The position numbers and the translations under genes are program-made. Positions 6,098-14,591 of a stretch of DNA of 24,369 nucleotides are shown piece by piece (the stretch's first letter is position 1; each line of letters opens with the position of its first letter). Origin of the DNA: SIG587 sp045531585 (GTDB lineage: Bacteria; Bacillota; Clostridia; Oscillospirales; Acutalibacteraceae). A model generated the notes under the pieces. It searched no databases. It saw only the letters and a list, made by a program, of their open reading frames with translations, and was not told where the DNA came from. Location: contig JAZSEH010000039.1 in the NCBI GenBank assembly GCA_045531585.1, positions 1-24,369 on the forward strand. The letters are read 5' to 3'.

Positions 6098-6565
6098 ATG
6101 GAAAATATTGCAAGCTTTACCATAAACCACCTGGTGCTGGAGCCCGGCCTTTACGTTTCAAGGCAGGATAAGCAGGGGGATACCGTGGTTACAACCTTTG
6201 ATATGCGCCTTACAGCGCCTAACCGTGAGCCTGTGGTGGATATGCCTGCTCTTCATACTATTGAGCATTTGGGTGCCACCTATCTGCGCAACAGCACCGT
6301 TAAGGAAAAAATGGTGTATTTTGGCCCTATGGGTTGCAGAACGGGTTGTTATCTTTTATTGTTCGGGGATTTAAAACCGCAGGACATTCTTAGTGAAATA
6401 CTTGCAATGTGCGATTATATTTTAAACTATGATGGTGAAATACACGGTGCACGTCCTGAGCAATGCGGCAACTATCTTGAGCAAAACCTTGCTATGGCTA
6501 AGCACTATATAAAAAAATACAAACAAGCGTTAACCGAAAAGGGATGCTTTGAGTACAAGGAATAA
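6098..6565 (+). CDS. luxS: S-ribosylhomocysteine lyase LuxS
   Basis: 155 residues, the usual LuxS length. It cleaves S-ribosylhomocysteine to homocysteine and 4,5-dihydroxy-2,3-pentanedione, the AI-2 precursor, as part of SAM-cycle detoxification. The metal site HTIEH (His53, Glu56, His57) and the Cys123 ligand in GARPEQCGNYLEQN are present, as is the catalytic Cys80 in FGPMGCRTGCYL, where a second Cys (Cys84) replaces the more common aromatic. The ATG at 6098 is preferred over 6083 because GGAG lies nine bases before it and MENIASFTINHL matches the family N-terminus. The DUF4091 gene follows after 11 bases, an unusual partner. No Pfs nucleosidase gene is nearby. Confidence 0.95.
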   Translation: MENIASFTINHLVLEPGLYVSRQDKQGDTVVTTFDMRLTAPNREPVVDMPALHTIEHLGATYLRNSTVKEKMVYFGPMGCRTGCYLLLFGDLKPQDILSEILAMCDYILNYDGEIHGARPEQCGNYLEQNLAMAKHYIKKYKQALTEKGCFEYKE

Positions 6566-6576
6566 GGGGAAAGCAA

Positions 6577-8286
6577 ATGTTAGCAACAAAAATAGTATCA
6601 TCACTTACGAAGGTATATCCTGATAAGGTTAACGGCACCGCAATCAGCAAAATATCTGCACTAAAAAATGAGCCTGTTTCCTTTCAAGTGGCTTATAAAA
6701 TACAAGAAGAAACATCAGGCGTTTGGCCTCTGTATGCGCGTGTTGAGTCTACAATAGATGAAAAATATATCAGCGAGTACAGTGTGGGTCTTGTTCCCAT
6801 TACAAGATGTACTTCTAATCATCCCGATGAATTTTATGACCGCACCGAGCCCGGCGTTTATCCCGACCCGCTTTATCGTCGAGGTGTAAATACTCCCGTG
6901 GAAAATGACGGATTCTGGTCAAATCACTGGTATGAGCAGGGGGAAAAGCATCTTATTAACGCCGTATACGGCAGTTGGCAGACCTTGTGGTTCACCATTA
7001 ACGAAAACGGTGAGGAGCTTCCCGCAGGTAAGTATGATATTACCGTAATTTTCTATTTTGGCAGTAATCAAAACGAGATTACCCGTGAAACCATTACCGT
7101 AGAAATCATAGATAAGAAGTTACCTAAGCAAACCTTGCTTTACACATCTTGGTTTCATTGTGATTGCCTTGCAGACCTTTATAATGTTGAAATGTTCTCA
7201 GATAAGCATTTTGATATAATTTATTCTCAGGCTCATGAGGCGGCAAAAACCGGTATGAATATGATTATGCTGCCTGCCTTTACACCACCTCTTGATACTC
7301 CCGTTGGTAAGGAACGTCCCACAGCACAGCTTGTTGGCGTTACTGTAGAAAACGGCACATATAAGTTTGATTTTTCCCTTATGGAAAGATACATAAAGCT
7401 TTGCCTTAAAGCAGGTATGACACATTTTGAGCATAGCCATTTATTCAGCCAGTGGGGTGCAAGAAGCGCACCTAAAATAATGGCTACTGTTAATGGTGAG
7501 TATAAGCAGCTTTTCGGTTGGGATACTGATTCCAGAAGTGACGAATACGGCAATTTTCTAAAAACCTATCTTCGTGCACTGTTACCCTTCTTAAATGAGG
7601 TTGGCGTAGGTAAAAATATTCTGTTCCATATTTCGGATGAGCCTATGGAAGCACATATTGAGTATTATGAAAATGCCAACAACGTTGTTAAGGGCGAAAT
7701 ACCGGGCTATATGTCGGGTGATGCGCTGTCTCACTATAAATACTATGAAAACGGCAGTGTGCAGGTGCCCATTGTTGCGGTAAATTCCAATGAAATGGAT
7801 AAGTTTGTAGAAAGCTGCGATAATTATTGGGCTTACTACACAGGTGAAAGTCTATATGGTGGCTATGCCAACAGAATAATAACTACAACGGGTGCAAGAA
7901 ACCGTGCTATTGGTATTCAGATGTATGCCAATAATGCCAAGGGCTTTTTACATTGGGGTTACAACTATTATTATGATGTTTTAAGCCATGGTGTCTTTAA
8001 TCCCCTTGCTAATCCTTGCGGTTATAATCAGTTACCCGGTACCTCCTTTATGGTATATGCCGGCGTTGACGGTGAGGCTATTCCTTCAACAAGAATGAAG
8101 GTTCAGTATGAGGGCTTTAATGATTACCGCGCACTACAGCTTCTTGAAGAGCTTAAGGGTAAGGATGCTGCGATGGCCATTTTGAATAAGCATTTCGGCG
8201 AGGTAAAATATAACACCTGTTGTTCAAATGATGAAATAATTGCTTTCAGAGAAGATTTAAATAATGAAATAAAGAAATGCTTATAA
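6577..8286 (+). CDS. DUF4091-domain glycoside-hydrolase-like protein
   Basis: 569 residues, no signal peptide, so probably cytoplasmic. The N-terminal third (about 1-185) looks like beta-sandwich, ending KYDITVIFYF...ETITVEIID. The middle (about 190-490) has barrel-like elements such as AAKTGMNMIMLPAFTPPL, KAGMTHFEHSHLFSQWG, LFHISDEP and GFLHWGYNYYY. The C-terminus holds the DUF4091 signature PSTRMKVQYEGFNDYRALQL (about 508-527). Such proteins resemble TIM-barrel glycosidases with few defined activities. HISDEP (Asp-Glu) and the Trp/Tyr-rich GFLHWGYNYYY are plausible active-site parts by inference. The ribosome site AGGGGAAAG is good and the gene is co-transcribed with luxS. The substrate is unknown; a role linked to AI-2 sugar chemistry is only speculation. 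Confidence 0.82.
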   Translation: MLATKIVSSLTKVYPDKVNGTAISKISALKNEPVSFQVAYKIQEETSGVWPLYARVESTIDEKYISEYSVGLVPITRCTSNHPDEFYDRTEPGVYPDPLYRRGVNTPVENDGFWSNHWYEQGEKHLINAVYGSWQTLWFTINENGEELPAGKYDITVIFYFGSNQNEITRETITVEIIDKKLPKQTLLYTSWFHCDCLADLYNVEMFSDKHFDIIYSQAHEAAKTGMNMIMLPAFTPPLDTPVGKERPTAQLVGVTVENGTYKFDFSLMERYIKLCLKAGMTHFEHSHLFSQWGARSAPKIMATVNGEYKQLFGWDTDSRSDEYGNFLKTYLRALLPFLNEVGVGKNILFHISDEPMEAHIEYYENANNVVKGEIPGYMSGDALSHYKYYENGSVQVPIVAVNSNEMDKFVESCDNYWAYYTGESLYGGYANRIITTTGARNRAIGIQMYANNAKGFLHWGYNYYYDVLSHGVFNPLANPCGYNQLPGTSFMVYAGVDGEAIPSTRMKVQYEGFNDYRALQLLEELKGKDAAMAILNKHFGEVKYNTCCSNDEIIAFREDLNNEIKKCL

Positions 8287-8322
8287 GAAAAGCAGGACCT
8301 TTTGGTCCTGCTTTTCTATTTT
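8286..8322 (+). terminator. Bidirectional terminator between DUF4091 gene and thiN
   Basis: A 14-bp perfect stem (AGAAAAGCAGGACC against GGTCCTGCTTTTCT) with a TTTT loop at 8286-8317. T-rich tails in both directions can end the luxS operon and the converging thiT-thiN operon. The thiN stop codon lies inside the stem. Confidence 0.85.
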
Positions 8323-8927
8323 GTTTCAGTAATAATCAGCAAATATCCGTTCTTTACCGATATTTTAGAGGGGCTTCCCGTGAATTCATTGCTCACACCC
8401 AAGGGATTATCATTATAAAGGGTAGAATCGTTAAGGGCATATAAAAGTCCCTCCTCGGTAACCCCTGTGCTAATATCACTAAGGGAAAAAACCGAAACAC
8501 GCCCATGGCGTCCTTCATCGAAGGAAATACTTCCGTCCTTTATAACGGTAAAGGCTTCATTATCACCTAAAAACAGTGAACTGCCGCCCTTTGCAGCAAT
8601 GAATTTCGCCAGCTGAATATTTGCAAAACTATGGTCAAGCTTGCCTCCTGTGCAACCATAGATTATAAAATCACGGTAACCCTTCTTGAAGGCTATCTCT
8701 ACGGCGTGGGCCGTATCGGTATCATCCTTGCGAACATTCAGCTTTTCAACGCCGATTTCCTTTGGAATATAACCTAAGGAATCAAAATCACCAACAATGA
8801 GATGGGGAGAAAGACCTAACTCCTTTATATGCTCATAGCCCTTATCCACCGCAATTATATAATCGTTTTCGGTGGGAGAAATGGGCATATTATTAACCTT
8901 AAGCGCTCCAAATATGAAACAACGCAC
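8316..8927 (-). CDS. thiN: Thiamine pyrophosphokinase
   Basis: 203 residues, typical of bacterial ThiN. It transfers pyrophosphate from ATP to thiamine, giving TPP. Signature blocks: AVDKG (26-30), PHLIVGDFDS (41-50, metal-binding Asp47 and Asp49), KDDTDTAHA (67-75) and YGCTGGKLDHSFANIQ (90-105). The start is a GTG six bases after the thiT stop, with AAGGA at the end of thiT as ribosome site; no ATG fits the frame better. It is the second gene of the riboswitch-controlled thiT-thiN operon, so imported thiamine is directly activated. TPP itself shuts the operon down. Confidence 0.95.
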   Translation of the reverse strand: MRCFIFGALKVNNMPISPTENDYIIAVDKGYEHIKELGLSPHLIVGDFDSLGYIPKEIGVEKLNVRKDDTDTAHAVEIAFKKGYRDFIIYGCTGGKLDHSFANIQLAKFIAAKGGSSLFLGDNEAFTVIKDGSISFDEGRHGRVSVFSLSDISTGVTEEGLLYALNDSTLYNDNPLGVSNEFTGSPSKISVKNGYLLIITETK

Positions 8928-8933
8928 AAAACA

Positions 8934-9494
8934 TCAATCCTTAATAAGATTTTTAAAAAACGGAATTTTAAAAAGTGTTTTGAAAAGAACTACTGCTCCA
9001 ATAATGGTAAGTATAAGTTCGGGAAGCATATAACTTCCGTTATATGCAAGAGAATAAAGATATGGATTATCAAAAATATCAAAGCTTCTGAAGAAAATGC
9101 AACCCGAAATCATGTGACTTGCAAATCTAAGAACACAAGCAAGGCCTATTCCGAAAATAATACCCCAAAAGCCTTTTTTTCTGAAACTTCCGGAAAAGCA
9201 CAGCACTCCAAAGGCGAGTAAATAGTCAAAAATTATTGCTCCGATAAGAATGACAGGAGTCAGTCCCCAACCGAATACACCGCCAATCATCATTTGTATG
9301 GCGCCGTATAAAAAACAGGGAAGGATAGCTGCCTTTACACCGAAAAGCAGACCAATCATACAAACAGGCAGCATTGAAAGCACCGTTATGCTTCCACCAA
9401 GTGGGAGCTCATAAACCTTGAGAAGGCTAAGCACGGTGGAAAGCGCAACCATAATTGCACTTACCGTTAATATTTTAATTTTTTCTTTTTTCAT
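8934..9494 (-). CDS. thiT: Thiamine ECF transporter substrate-binding subunit ThiT
   Basis: 186 residues with six predicted membrane helices. ThiT is the membrane-embedded S component that binds thiamine and docks with the shared EcfT-EcfA-EcfA' energy module encoded elsewhere. Family blocks: the LPLGGSITVLSMLPV loop (31-45), GAIIFDYLLAFGVL after helix 3, RFASHMISGCIFF in the region that forms the thiamine site, and YNGSYMLPELI near the C-terminus. AGAGGT precedes the ATG by eight bases. It lies downstream of a TPP riboswitch and 6 bases before thiN, which makes the assignment strong even without a search. Confidence 0.94.
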   Translation of the reverse strand: MKKEKIKILTVSAIMVALSTVLSLLKVYELPLGGSITVLSMLPVCMIGLLFGVKAAILPCFLYGAIQMMIGGVFGWGLTPVILIGAIIFDYLLAFGVLCFSGSFRKKGFWGIIFGIGLACVLRFASHMISGCIFFRSFDIFDNPYLYSLAYNGSYMLPELILTIIGAVVLFKTLFKIPFFKNLIKD

Positions 9495-9580
9495 TTTTTT
9501 TACCTCTTTTTCAGTTTAAACAGACTGTGTCGACCCAGCCCGACAAAAGGTGGAATAAACACTACTGACTTAAACCCAAC
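9495..9580 (-). other. thiT leader between terminator and ribosome site
   Basis: About 85 bases without an ORF or further strong hairpin. It follows the riboswitch terminator and ends in AGAGGT before the thiT ATG. Nothing more is seen. Confidence 0.5.
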
Positions 9581-9611
9581 AAAAATGCCGCAGTACAAAA
9601 ATACTGCGGCA
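9581..9611 (-). terminator. Riboswitch expression-platform terminator of thiT-thiN
   Basis: A 10-bp perfect stem TGCCGCAGTA/TACTGCGGCA (9586-9595 and 9602-9611) with TTTTT on the minus strand right after it, 18 bases downstream of the TPP aptamer. It probably forms when TPP is bound and stops transcription before thiT. Confidence 0.85.
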
Positions 9612-9628
9612 CAAAAACGGTAAGATAT

Positions 9629-9712
9629 TGTCCTACGTCGGTATTATCCGCATCAGGTTATAGGTCGAAGCAGAATGGCTTCCTCTCAGCCTGAGTCAAT
9701 CAAGCTCCCTTT
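9629..9712 (-). promoter_or_regulatory. TPP riboswitch (thi-box aptamer)
   Basis: The minus strand carries the thi-box core: CTGAGAGG followed by AACCTGATGCGGATAATACC and GTAGG, with a GGGAGC start strand at the 5' side. The arrangement of P2 (CTCAGGCTGAG), variable P3 and the P4-P5 arm matches the TPP-binding aptamer. It sits between a consensus promoter and a terminator and controls a thiamine transporter and kinase, so a transcriptional OFF switch responding to TPP is the natural reading. Confidence 0.95.
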
Positions 9713-9723
9713 TGTTGAGGTAC

Positions 9724-9752
9724 ATTGTATCACTTAAATTGCCGTTTGTCAA
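9724..9752 (-). promoter_or_regulatory. Promoter of the TPP riboswitch and thiT-thiN
   Basis: TTGACA (9747-9752), 17-base spacer, TACAAT (9724-9729). The -35 is only four bases from the yfhO-like stop codon, so the thi promoter is packed directly against the end of the upstream gene. Confidence 0.8.
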
Positions 9753-9755
9753 TAA

Positions 9756-12389
9756 TTATTTTTCGTCCTCGTCTCCAAAGGCGTTAAGGTCTATCTCAAA
9801 TCCGTCGTCAAAGGTGTTTTTAACATTCATATTGGATATATCGGGCAGGTCGTTCAGTATAGAACGCTCTTCCTCCTCCTTAACCATAAGCTCTTCAAAG
9901 GAGCTTTGCTGTGCGTTTATAATATCGGCGGCCTTCCACTTCATTATAAGGGAATCCCCTTCGGGATAAACCTCGTTGTCAAGGCCTTCCTCCTGTCGCT
10001 TTTTAATAATGGTATTGGCAAGCAGGGTGTATAATAGCATTACGCCAAGGCTTATAAGGGTTACCCACATACCGGTGTTAAGTCCCGGTGTCATATACTC
10101 AAAACGAATACTGCTGGTGCCTGCAGGTACCACTACCGCCATAAAGCCTTTGTTGGCCTTAACAATTTCAGCCTTCTTTCCGTTTACGGTGGCAGACCAA
10201 CCCTCCTCAAAGGGAACCGAGAAGAATACAAGGTTTTCGCTGTCCCTTACAACGGTGGCAGAAAAGCCTTTATTATCGTGATGGAACTGTATGGCAGAGG
10301 TTGCCGCAAGGCTCTCACAGTCGGCGGCCATCTGCTCGTCACTCATAAGCATTAAGGAGTAGTCACCCTCAGGATTGTCATAAACAGTGTTTATATTCTT
10401 TAAAAGATGTCCGTATTTAAGTGCGTCCTCATCACTCAGCAGAATTGCCTTAAGCATCATTCGCACCTTGTTGTCCTTTGTGTTACTGGCACAATCCTCC
10501 TCGGTCATATAGTATTCATATGAAAAACCGTAGGGAATGTAGTTCAGGTTTTCGTATACGTAGTAATCGCCTATGGTTTGCCTGTATTCATAATCAGGCA
10601 TTTTAGGCTCGTTGTCTTGGTCTAAAAAGCTGTTTCCGTTGGTGCGGTTAAGCAGATACCTGACAGATAAAAACGGGCGCAGAGCGGAAAATTCCACCTC
10701 AGGACGGCTGGCAACGTCACGGGTAATGCCTATATACTCATAAAACTCCATAATGGAGGCAGGAACTACCGAGTGGAAGGCGTTAATGGTGGGAAGCCCT
10801 AAATACATTCCCGTGTTATCAACTCCGTCGTAAACGTCTATTCTGTAGTTGTCGGAATCATCGGGAAGTTCCACCTTACCCTCTATAAGCTGGGGTATCA
10901 TTACACTTTTTTCATCGTGGGAATGGCTTTTTCCCGTGCCTACAAATACTGCGGAGAAGGCAATGGATATAACACACACCATAACAAGGGCGGTGCGGTA
11001 AAAGCTTTTAAGCCTACCGGCACTTCGTATGTGCATAAGCAATCTTACCGCAACAAGAGAAATTATGGCAATACCGCAGGTAACAAGGAAACGGGAAAGG
11101 TACATATATCCGTTATCCTCGGAGTAAAGACCGTAGGTTATAACACCGTCGCTGTCCTTTTGGGGGAATAGACCTATAACAAGGGTAAAGGCAAGGGTTA
11201 TAAAACCAACCCAACGCCAGGCCGACTTCCAGTTGATGTCGGCATCCTCCATTGCAGTTGCGGTGGCAAGGCACATTATAAGAATAGGCATATAGAACCA
11301 GCGTGCATAGTAGGAGCTGTTAAAGGCGTAGAAGGAGCTGTTTAAAAAGGGGAACATAGCCATTACGAAGCAGGTGCATATTACACGCTTTATCCAGTGC
11401 CCCTTACGGGCGCCGCAGAAGGCAAACACGCCAATCATACCAAACAATGGCAGCCATCCACCAAGGGAGGACCACTTAACGTTGGCACCGGGGAAGAAAA
11501 CAGGACGAGCAGGCAGGTCGGGCGGGAAGAAGAAACACTCTATAATGTTAAGATATATCTGCTCCTTGCCGTACATAATGGCGTTCCAGCCAAGGCCTAC
11601 GTTGGAAACACGGGTATTGGACAGTATTGAAAGAATAGCAGGCAGCAGTATTATGGCCGCCATTAAAACGCCGGCAACGGCCTCAAAGCAGAGCCATAAA
11701 AATCTGGAGAATCTAACCTTTATGCAACCTGAGAATACTCTTATAAAGAAGTATATAATGGTGAATACTACCATTCCAAAGAAGAAAAAGTAGTTGGTTA
11801 TGGCGCAAATACAAACCATAAATGCGAAAAAGCCGCGGCGGTTTTCTGTTAATAGTAGCTCAAGGGATAGAAGGAGCAAGGGAAAAACTATTATGGCTTC
11901 GTGGAAATGGTTAAAGAAGATGTTATAAACCGAAAAACCAGAAAAGGCATACAAGAGACCTGCTATCTGCGCCGAGAAGGGATTTCGCACAAAGCGCCTT
12001 ATGAAGCAGTAGGCCGTAAGAGCGGCACAGGCAAATTTTAAAATCAGCAGAGGTCCCATTAAATACGGTACAAAATCCGCAGGGAAGGGAAGAGTAAGCC
12101 AGAAGAAGGGACTGCCCAAAAGATAAAAGCTATAGGAGCCTATAAAGTTTGCACCAAGGTCGGTGTTCCAGTTCCAATAAATATTACCCTCCCGAATTGC
12201 CTCGTGGCAGAGCTTATAGAAGGGTATCTGTTGGGCGTTAAAGTCACCGTAGAATATAAAGTACCCTTGGTCAAGCACCATATAGGGCACAAAAAACGCG
12301 CAGGCAATGCCTAAAGCAATTAAAAAAGTGCTCAGGTATTTTTCCTTTTGCTTTGCAAGTAATAGCCGTCTGTTTTTCGAAAAAACCAT
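9756..12389 (-). CDS. YfhO-family polytopic membrane protein (GT-C-like glycosyltransferase)
   Basis: 877 residues. The N-terminal half (about 20-480) contains a dozen or more hydrophobic helices. The first extracellular loop is DQGYFIFYGDFNAQQIPFY, with the acidic GDF/Q motif typical of YfhO proteins, followed by GNIYWNWNTDLGANFIGSY. A soluble extracellular region (about 490-770) includes LPTINAFHSVVPASIMEFY, VRYLLNR and FFSVPFEEGWSATVNGKKAE, all characteristic of this family. A last helix near 780-800 precedes an acidic cytoplasmic tail ending DLNAFGDEDEK. Family members such as B. subtilis YfhO act in sugar transfer onto cell-envelope polymers, including lipoteichoic acid. The exact acceptor here is unknown. 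The gene is single and has a GGAG ribosome site. Confidence 0.9.
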   Translation of the reverse strand: MVFSKNRRLLLAKQKEKYLSTFLIALGIACAFFVPYMVLDQGYFIFYGDFNAQQIPFYKLCHEAIREGNIYWNWNTDLGANFIGSYSFYLLGSPFFWLTLPFPADFVPYLMGPLLILKFACAALTAYCFIRRFVRNPFSAQIAGLLYAFSGFSVYNIFFNHFHEAIIVFPLLLLSLELLLTENRRGFFAFMVCICAITNYFFFFGMVVFTIIYFFIRVFSGCIKVRFSRFLWLCFEAVAGVLMAAIILLPAILSILSNTRVSNVGLGWNAIMYGKEQIYLNIIECFFFPPDLPARPVFFPGANVKWSSLGGWLPLFGMIGVFAFCGARKGHWIKRVICTCFVMAMFPFLNSSFYAFNSSYYARWFYMPILIMCLATATAMEDADINWKSAWRWVGFITLAFTLVIGLFPQKDSDGVITYGLYSEDNGYMYLSRFLVTCGIAIISLVAVRLLMHIRSAGRLKSFYRTALVMVCVISIAFSAVFVGTGKSHSHDEKSVMIPQLIEGKVELPDDSDNYRIDVYDGVDNTGMYLGLPTINAFHSVVPASIMEFYEYIGITRDVASRPEVEFSALRPFLSVRYLLNRTNGNSFLDQDNEPKMPDYEYRQTIGDYYVYENLNYIPYGFSYEYYMTEEDCASNTKDNKVRMMLKAILLSDEDALKYGHLLKNINTVYDNPEGDYSLMLMSDEQMAADCESLAATSAIQFHHDNKGFSATVVRDSENLVFFSVPFEEGWSATVNGKKAEIVKANKGFMAVVVPAGTSSIRFEYMTPGLNTGMWVTLISLGVMLLYTLLANTIIKKRQEEGLDNEVYPEGDSLIMKWKAADIINAQQSSFEELMVKEEEERSILNDLPDISNMNVKNTFDDGFEIDLNAFGDEDEK

Positions 12390-12415
12390 AATATATACTC
12401 CATAATAATATTATC

Positions 12416-12445
12416 TTGATTTATTATAACAGATAATGTTATAAT
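12416..12445 (+). promoter_or_regulatory. Promoter of the YfbR-like gene
   Basis: TTGATT (12416-12421), 18-base spacer, TATAAT (12440-12445). The region is AT-rich and shared with the divergent yfhO-like gene. On the opposite strand a TATAAT (12423-12428) exists without a convincing -35. Confidence 0.55.
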
Positions 12446-12483
12446 ATTCTATAGACAAAATGTAAAAAAACGAGGACAAATAT

Positions 12484-13059
12484 ATGGCAAGTCATTTTTA
12501 TGCGATGCTCTCCCGTATGAAGAATATATACCGATGGGGGCTTATGCGCAACACAAAAACCGAAAATTTAAGTGAGCACAGCTTTGAAACAGCCTATATA
12601 GCACACGCTCTGGCCCTGATTGGAAAAACACGCCTGGGCAAGAATACCAATCCCGAAAAGGCTGCGGTTGCGGCTATGTTTCACGATGCAAGTGAAATTA
12701 TAACAGGGGATATGCCCACGCCCGTTAAATATGATAACCCTGAGATAAAGGCGGCATACAAAAAAATGGAGGTTGCCGCAGAAAATAAGCTTATCTCAAT
12801 GCTTCCGGAGGACCTTCAGGGTGAGATAGCGGCCTGCTTTTGCAAAGAGGATGCAGATATAACCCGTTACGTGAAGGCGGCGGATAAAATATCAGCTCTT
12901 ATAAAATGCACCGAGGAGCTTAATATGGGAAACAAGGAATTTGCCGTAGCCAAAAGTGCTTTAATTGTGGCAATTAAAAATTTAAATCTTCCTGAGGCGG
13001 ATATTTTCCTTGAGGAATTTCTTCCCAGCTTTGAGCTTTCAATTGATGAACAGCATTAA
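12484..13059 (+). CDS. HD-domain 5'-deoxynucleotidase, YfbR-like
   Basis: 191 residues, close to the E. coli YfbR length. The family removes phosphate from deoxyribonucleoside 5'-monophosphates and helps balance dNTP pools. The HD metal and active-site residues are in place: His32 in SEHSFETA, His67-Asp68 in FHDASEIITGD, the invariant Glu71, and a late Asp near 132 in KAADKISA. The N-terminal FYAMLSRMKNIYRWGLMRN and TENLSEHS match YfbR closely and separate it from general HD phosphohydrolases. GAGGA lies about eight bases before the ATG. It is monocistronic, ending at a strong bidirectional terminator. Confidence 0.9.
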   Translation: MASHFYAMLSRMKNIYRWGLMRNTKTENLSEHSFETAYIAHALALIGKTRLGKNTNPEKAAVAAMFHDASEIITGDMPTPVKYDNPEIKAAYKKMEVAAENKLISMLPEDLQGEIAACFCKEDADITRYVKAADKISALIKCTEELNMGNKEFAVAKSALIVAIKNLNLPEADIFLEEFLPSFELSIDEQH

Positions 13060-13093
13060 AAAAAACGGATGGCGACGGCCATCCGTTTTTTTT
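13058..13093 (+). terminator. Bidirectional terminator between the HD gene and the rnf operon end
   Basis: Stem ACGGATGGC/GCCATCCGT (13065-13073 and 13078-13086) with a 4-base loop, flanked by A-run and T-run. It works for the plus-strand HD gene and for the minus-strand rnf-HAD operon, whose stop is at 13092-13094. Confidence 0.9.
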
Positions 13094-13796
13094 ACATATT
13101 AAGTTCATCAAGGCTCTTTATTGTGCATACAGCACCTGAGGGAAGAATGGAGATATCCTGGCATAAATAAATACCATCGCACCCGGCATTTTTAGCAAAC
13201 AGCATATCGTTAATACTGTCGCCAACCATAATAAATTCTTCGGGTTTAAATCCCCAGGTTTTACAGGCAAGCTCCATAGTATCGGTGGCGGGCTTAGGAT
13301 TTTCCACCCTGTCGGCAGAAAATATTTCGTCCGTAAGACTTAAAATGCCAAGCTCCTTAAGGCAAAACTCGGTGGGTATAAGGTCATCTGATGTAGCAAT
13401 TCCTATCTTATAGCCTTTACATTTAAGCCCCTCCATAACGCTTTTAAGCTTTGGTGTTGTGGGAATTACCCTTCCCTTGGTGTGGTATGTGGAAAACATA
13501 AGGGAAGTCCTTTGGGCAAAGTCCTCACAAAGGGGAGCACCCTGAGCCTTCAAATACTCTTCCCATAAACAGGTTATATCCAGATTAGTTCCTGCAACAA
13601 CGGGACTTTCGGGAATTATTTCTCCCTGCTTATCAAAGCCTGCAAGGCGCATCATTTCAGTATAGGCATCCTCGCGTTTTAAATAGGCTGAATATTCATC
13701 TATAACACGCCTGACCACAAAGTCAATAAGGGTGCGCCAAAAACTTTTGATATCAATAAGGGTGCCGTCTTTATCAAATAAAATTGCTTTAATCAT
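13092..13796 (-). CDS. HAD-superfamily hydrolase (phosphoglycolate phosphatase-like)
   Basis: 234 residues. The nucleophile motif FDKDGTL (Asp8, Asp10) is at the N-terminus, with a helical cap about 16-85, motif II in KIGIATSDD, motif III Lys in ENPKPATD, and motif IV VGDSINDMLFAKNAG with its acidic pair. This is the Gph/PGMB-like C1-cap layout of small-molecule phosphatases. The substrate cannot be stated. The gene follows rnfB after 11 bases with AAAGGAT as ribosome site and shares the operon terminator, so it is probably the last gene of the rnf transcript, although it has no known role in Rnf function. Confidence 0.88.
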   Translation of the reverse strand: MIKAILFDKDGTLIDIKSFWRTLIDFVVRRVIDEYSAYLKREDAYTEMMRLAGFDKQGEIIPESPVVAGTNLDITCLWEEYLKAQGAPLCEDFAQRTSLMFSTYHTKGRVIPTTPKLKSVMEGLKCKGYKIGIATSDDLIPTEFCLKELGILSLTDEIFSADRVENPKPATDTMELACKTWGFKPEEFIMVGDSINDMLFAKNAGCDGIYLCQDISILPSGAVCTIKSLDELNM

Positions 13797-13807
13797 TTAA
13801 TAATCCT

Positions 13808-14587
13808 TTAAGAAATGCAGTGGTTGGGGCAAACAAGGGCGCACTGTCCGCAACCCGTGCAACGGGCAGGGTCAATGCTTGCAAGATTGTTTTCAATTTT
13901 TATGGCGTTTTCGGGGCACTCCTTTGCACATTTGGTACAACCTATACAGGAGGCCTTGCAAATCTTCATGGCAACGCCGCCCTTGTCCTTGCTGGAGCAG
14001 TATACCATGGTTTTGTAGTCATAGGGCACCATAGAAATAATACCCTTGGGGCATGCCTTAACGCACTTTTCACAGCCCTTGCAAAGATCACGGTTAACCG
14101 AGGCGACGCCGCTGAAAATGGTTATACCGTTTTCGTCACAGGCGGCGGCACAGTCACCAAAGCCTAAGCAGCCGTATTTACAGCCTGAAGGACCGTTATA
14201 CAGCAGATTAGCGGCGGCACAGGTACGAATACCGTTGTATTCATATTTATCGGCAGTTTTTGCCTGAGTTCCTGCACAGGCAACAAAGGCAACCTTTTTA
14301 TCTAAGACTACCTCAACACCCAGTATGTCAGAAAGGGCGGCAGCGGTAGTCTCACCGCCAACGGGACATTTGTTGCACTCAGCCTCACCTGCGGCAATGG
14401 CGGCGGCGTAGCCGTCACAGCCGGAATATCCGCAGGCACCGCAGTTGGCACCGGGAAGTGCCGCACGTACTGCTTCATATTTTTCATCGGTGGGTACTGC
14501 CATAAGCTTGGAGGCAATGGAAAGACCAACGCCTGCAATAAGACCTATGGCACTTACAATACCTATTGCAATTAAAACTTCAACCAT
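13808..14587 (-). CDS. rnfB: Rnf complex subunit RnfB (iron-sulfur subunit)
   Basis: 259 residues. RnfB is the ferredoxin-side electron entry protein of the Rnf complex. One N-terminal membrane helix (about 3-27) anchors it. Next comes the Fe-S domain GANCGACGYSGCDGY with a distal Cys (NKC), then a Cys-rich stretch CKYGCLGFGDCAAAC. Three ferredoxin-type clusters follow: CKGCEKCVKACP, CIGCTKCAKECP and CTGCGQCALVCP. GGAGG lies eight bases before the ATG, which is 4 bases after the rnfA stop. It is the last structural rnf gene, as in other clostridia. Confidence 0.97.
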   Translation of the reverse strand: MVEVLIAIGIVSAIGLIAGVGLSIASKLMAVPTDEKYEAVRAALPGANCGACGYSGCDGYAAAIAAGEAECNKCPVGGETTAAALSDILGVEVVLDKKVAFVACAGTQAKTADKYEYNGIRTCAAANLLYNGPSGCKYGCLGFGDCAAACDENGITIFSGVASVNRDLCKGCEKCVKACPKGIISMVPYDYKTMVYCSSKDKGGVAMKICKASCIGCTKCAKECPENAIKIENNLASIDPARCTGCGQCALVCPNHCIS

Positions 14588-14591
14588 ACGT

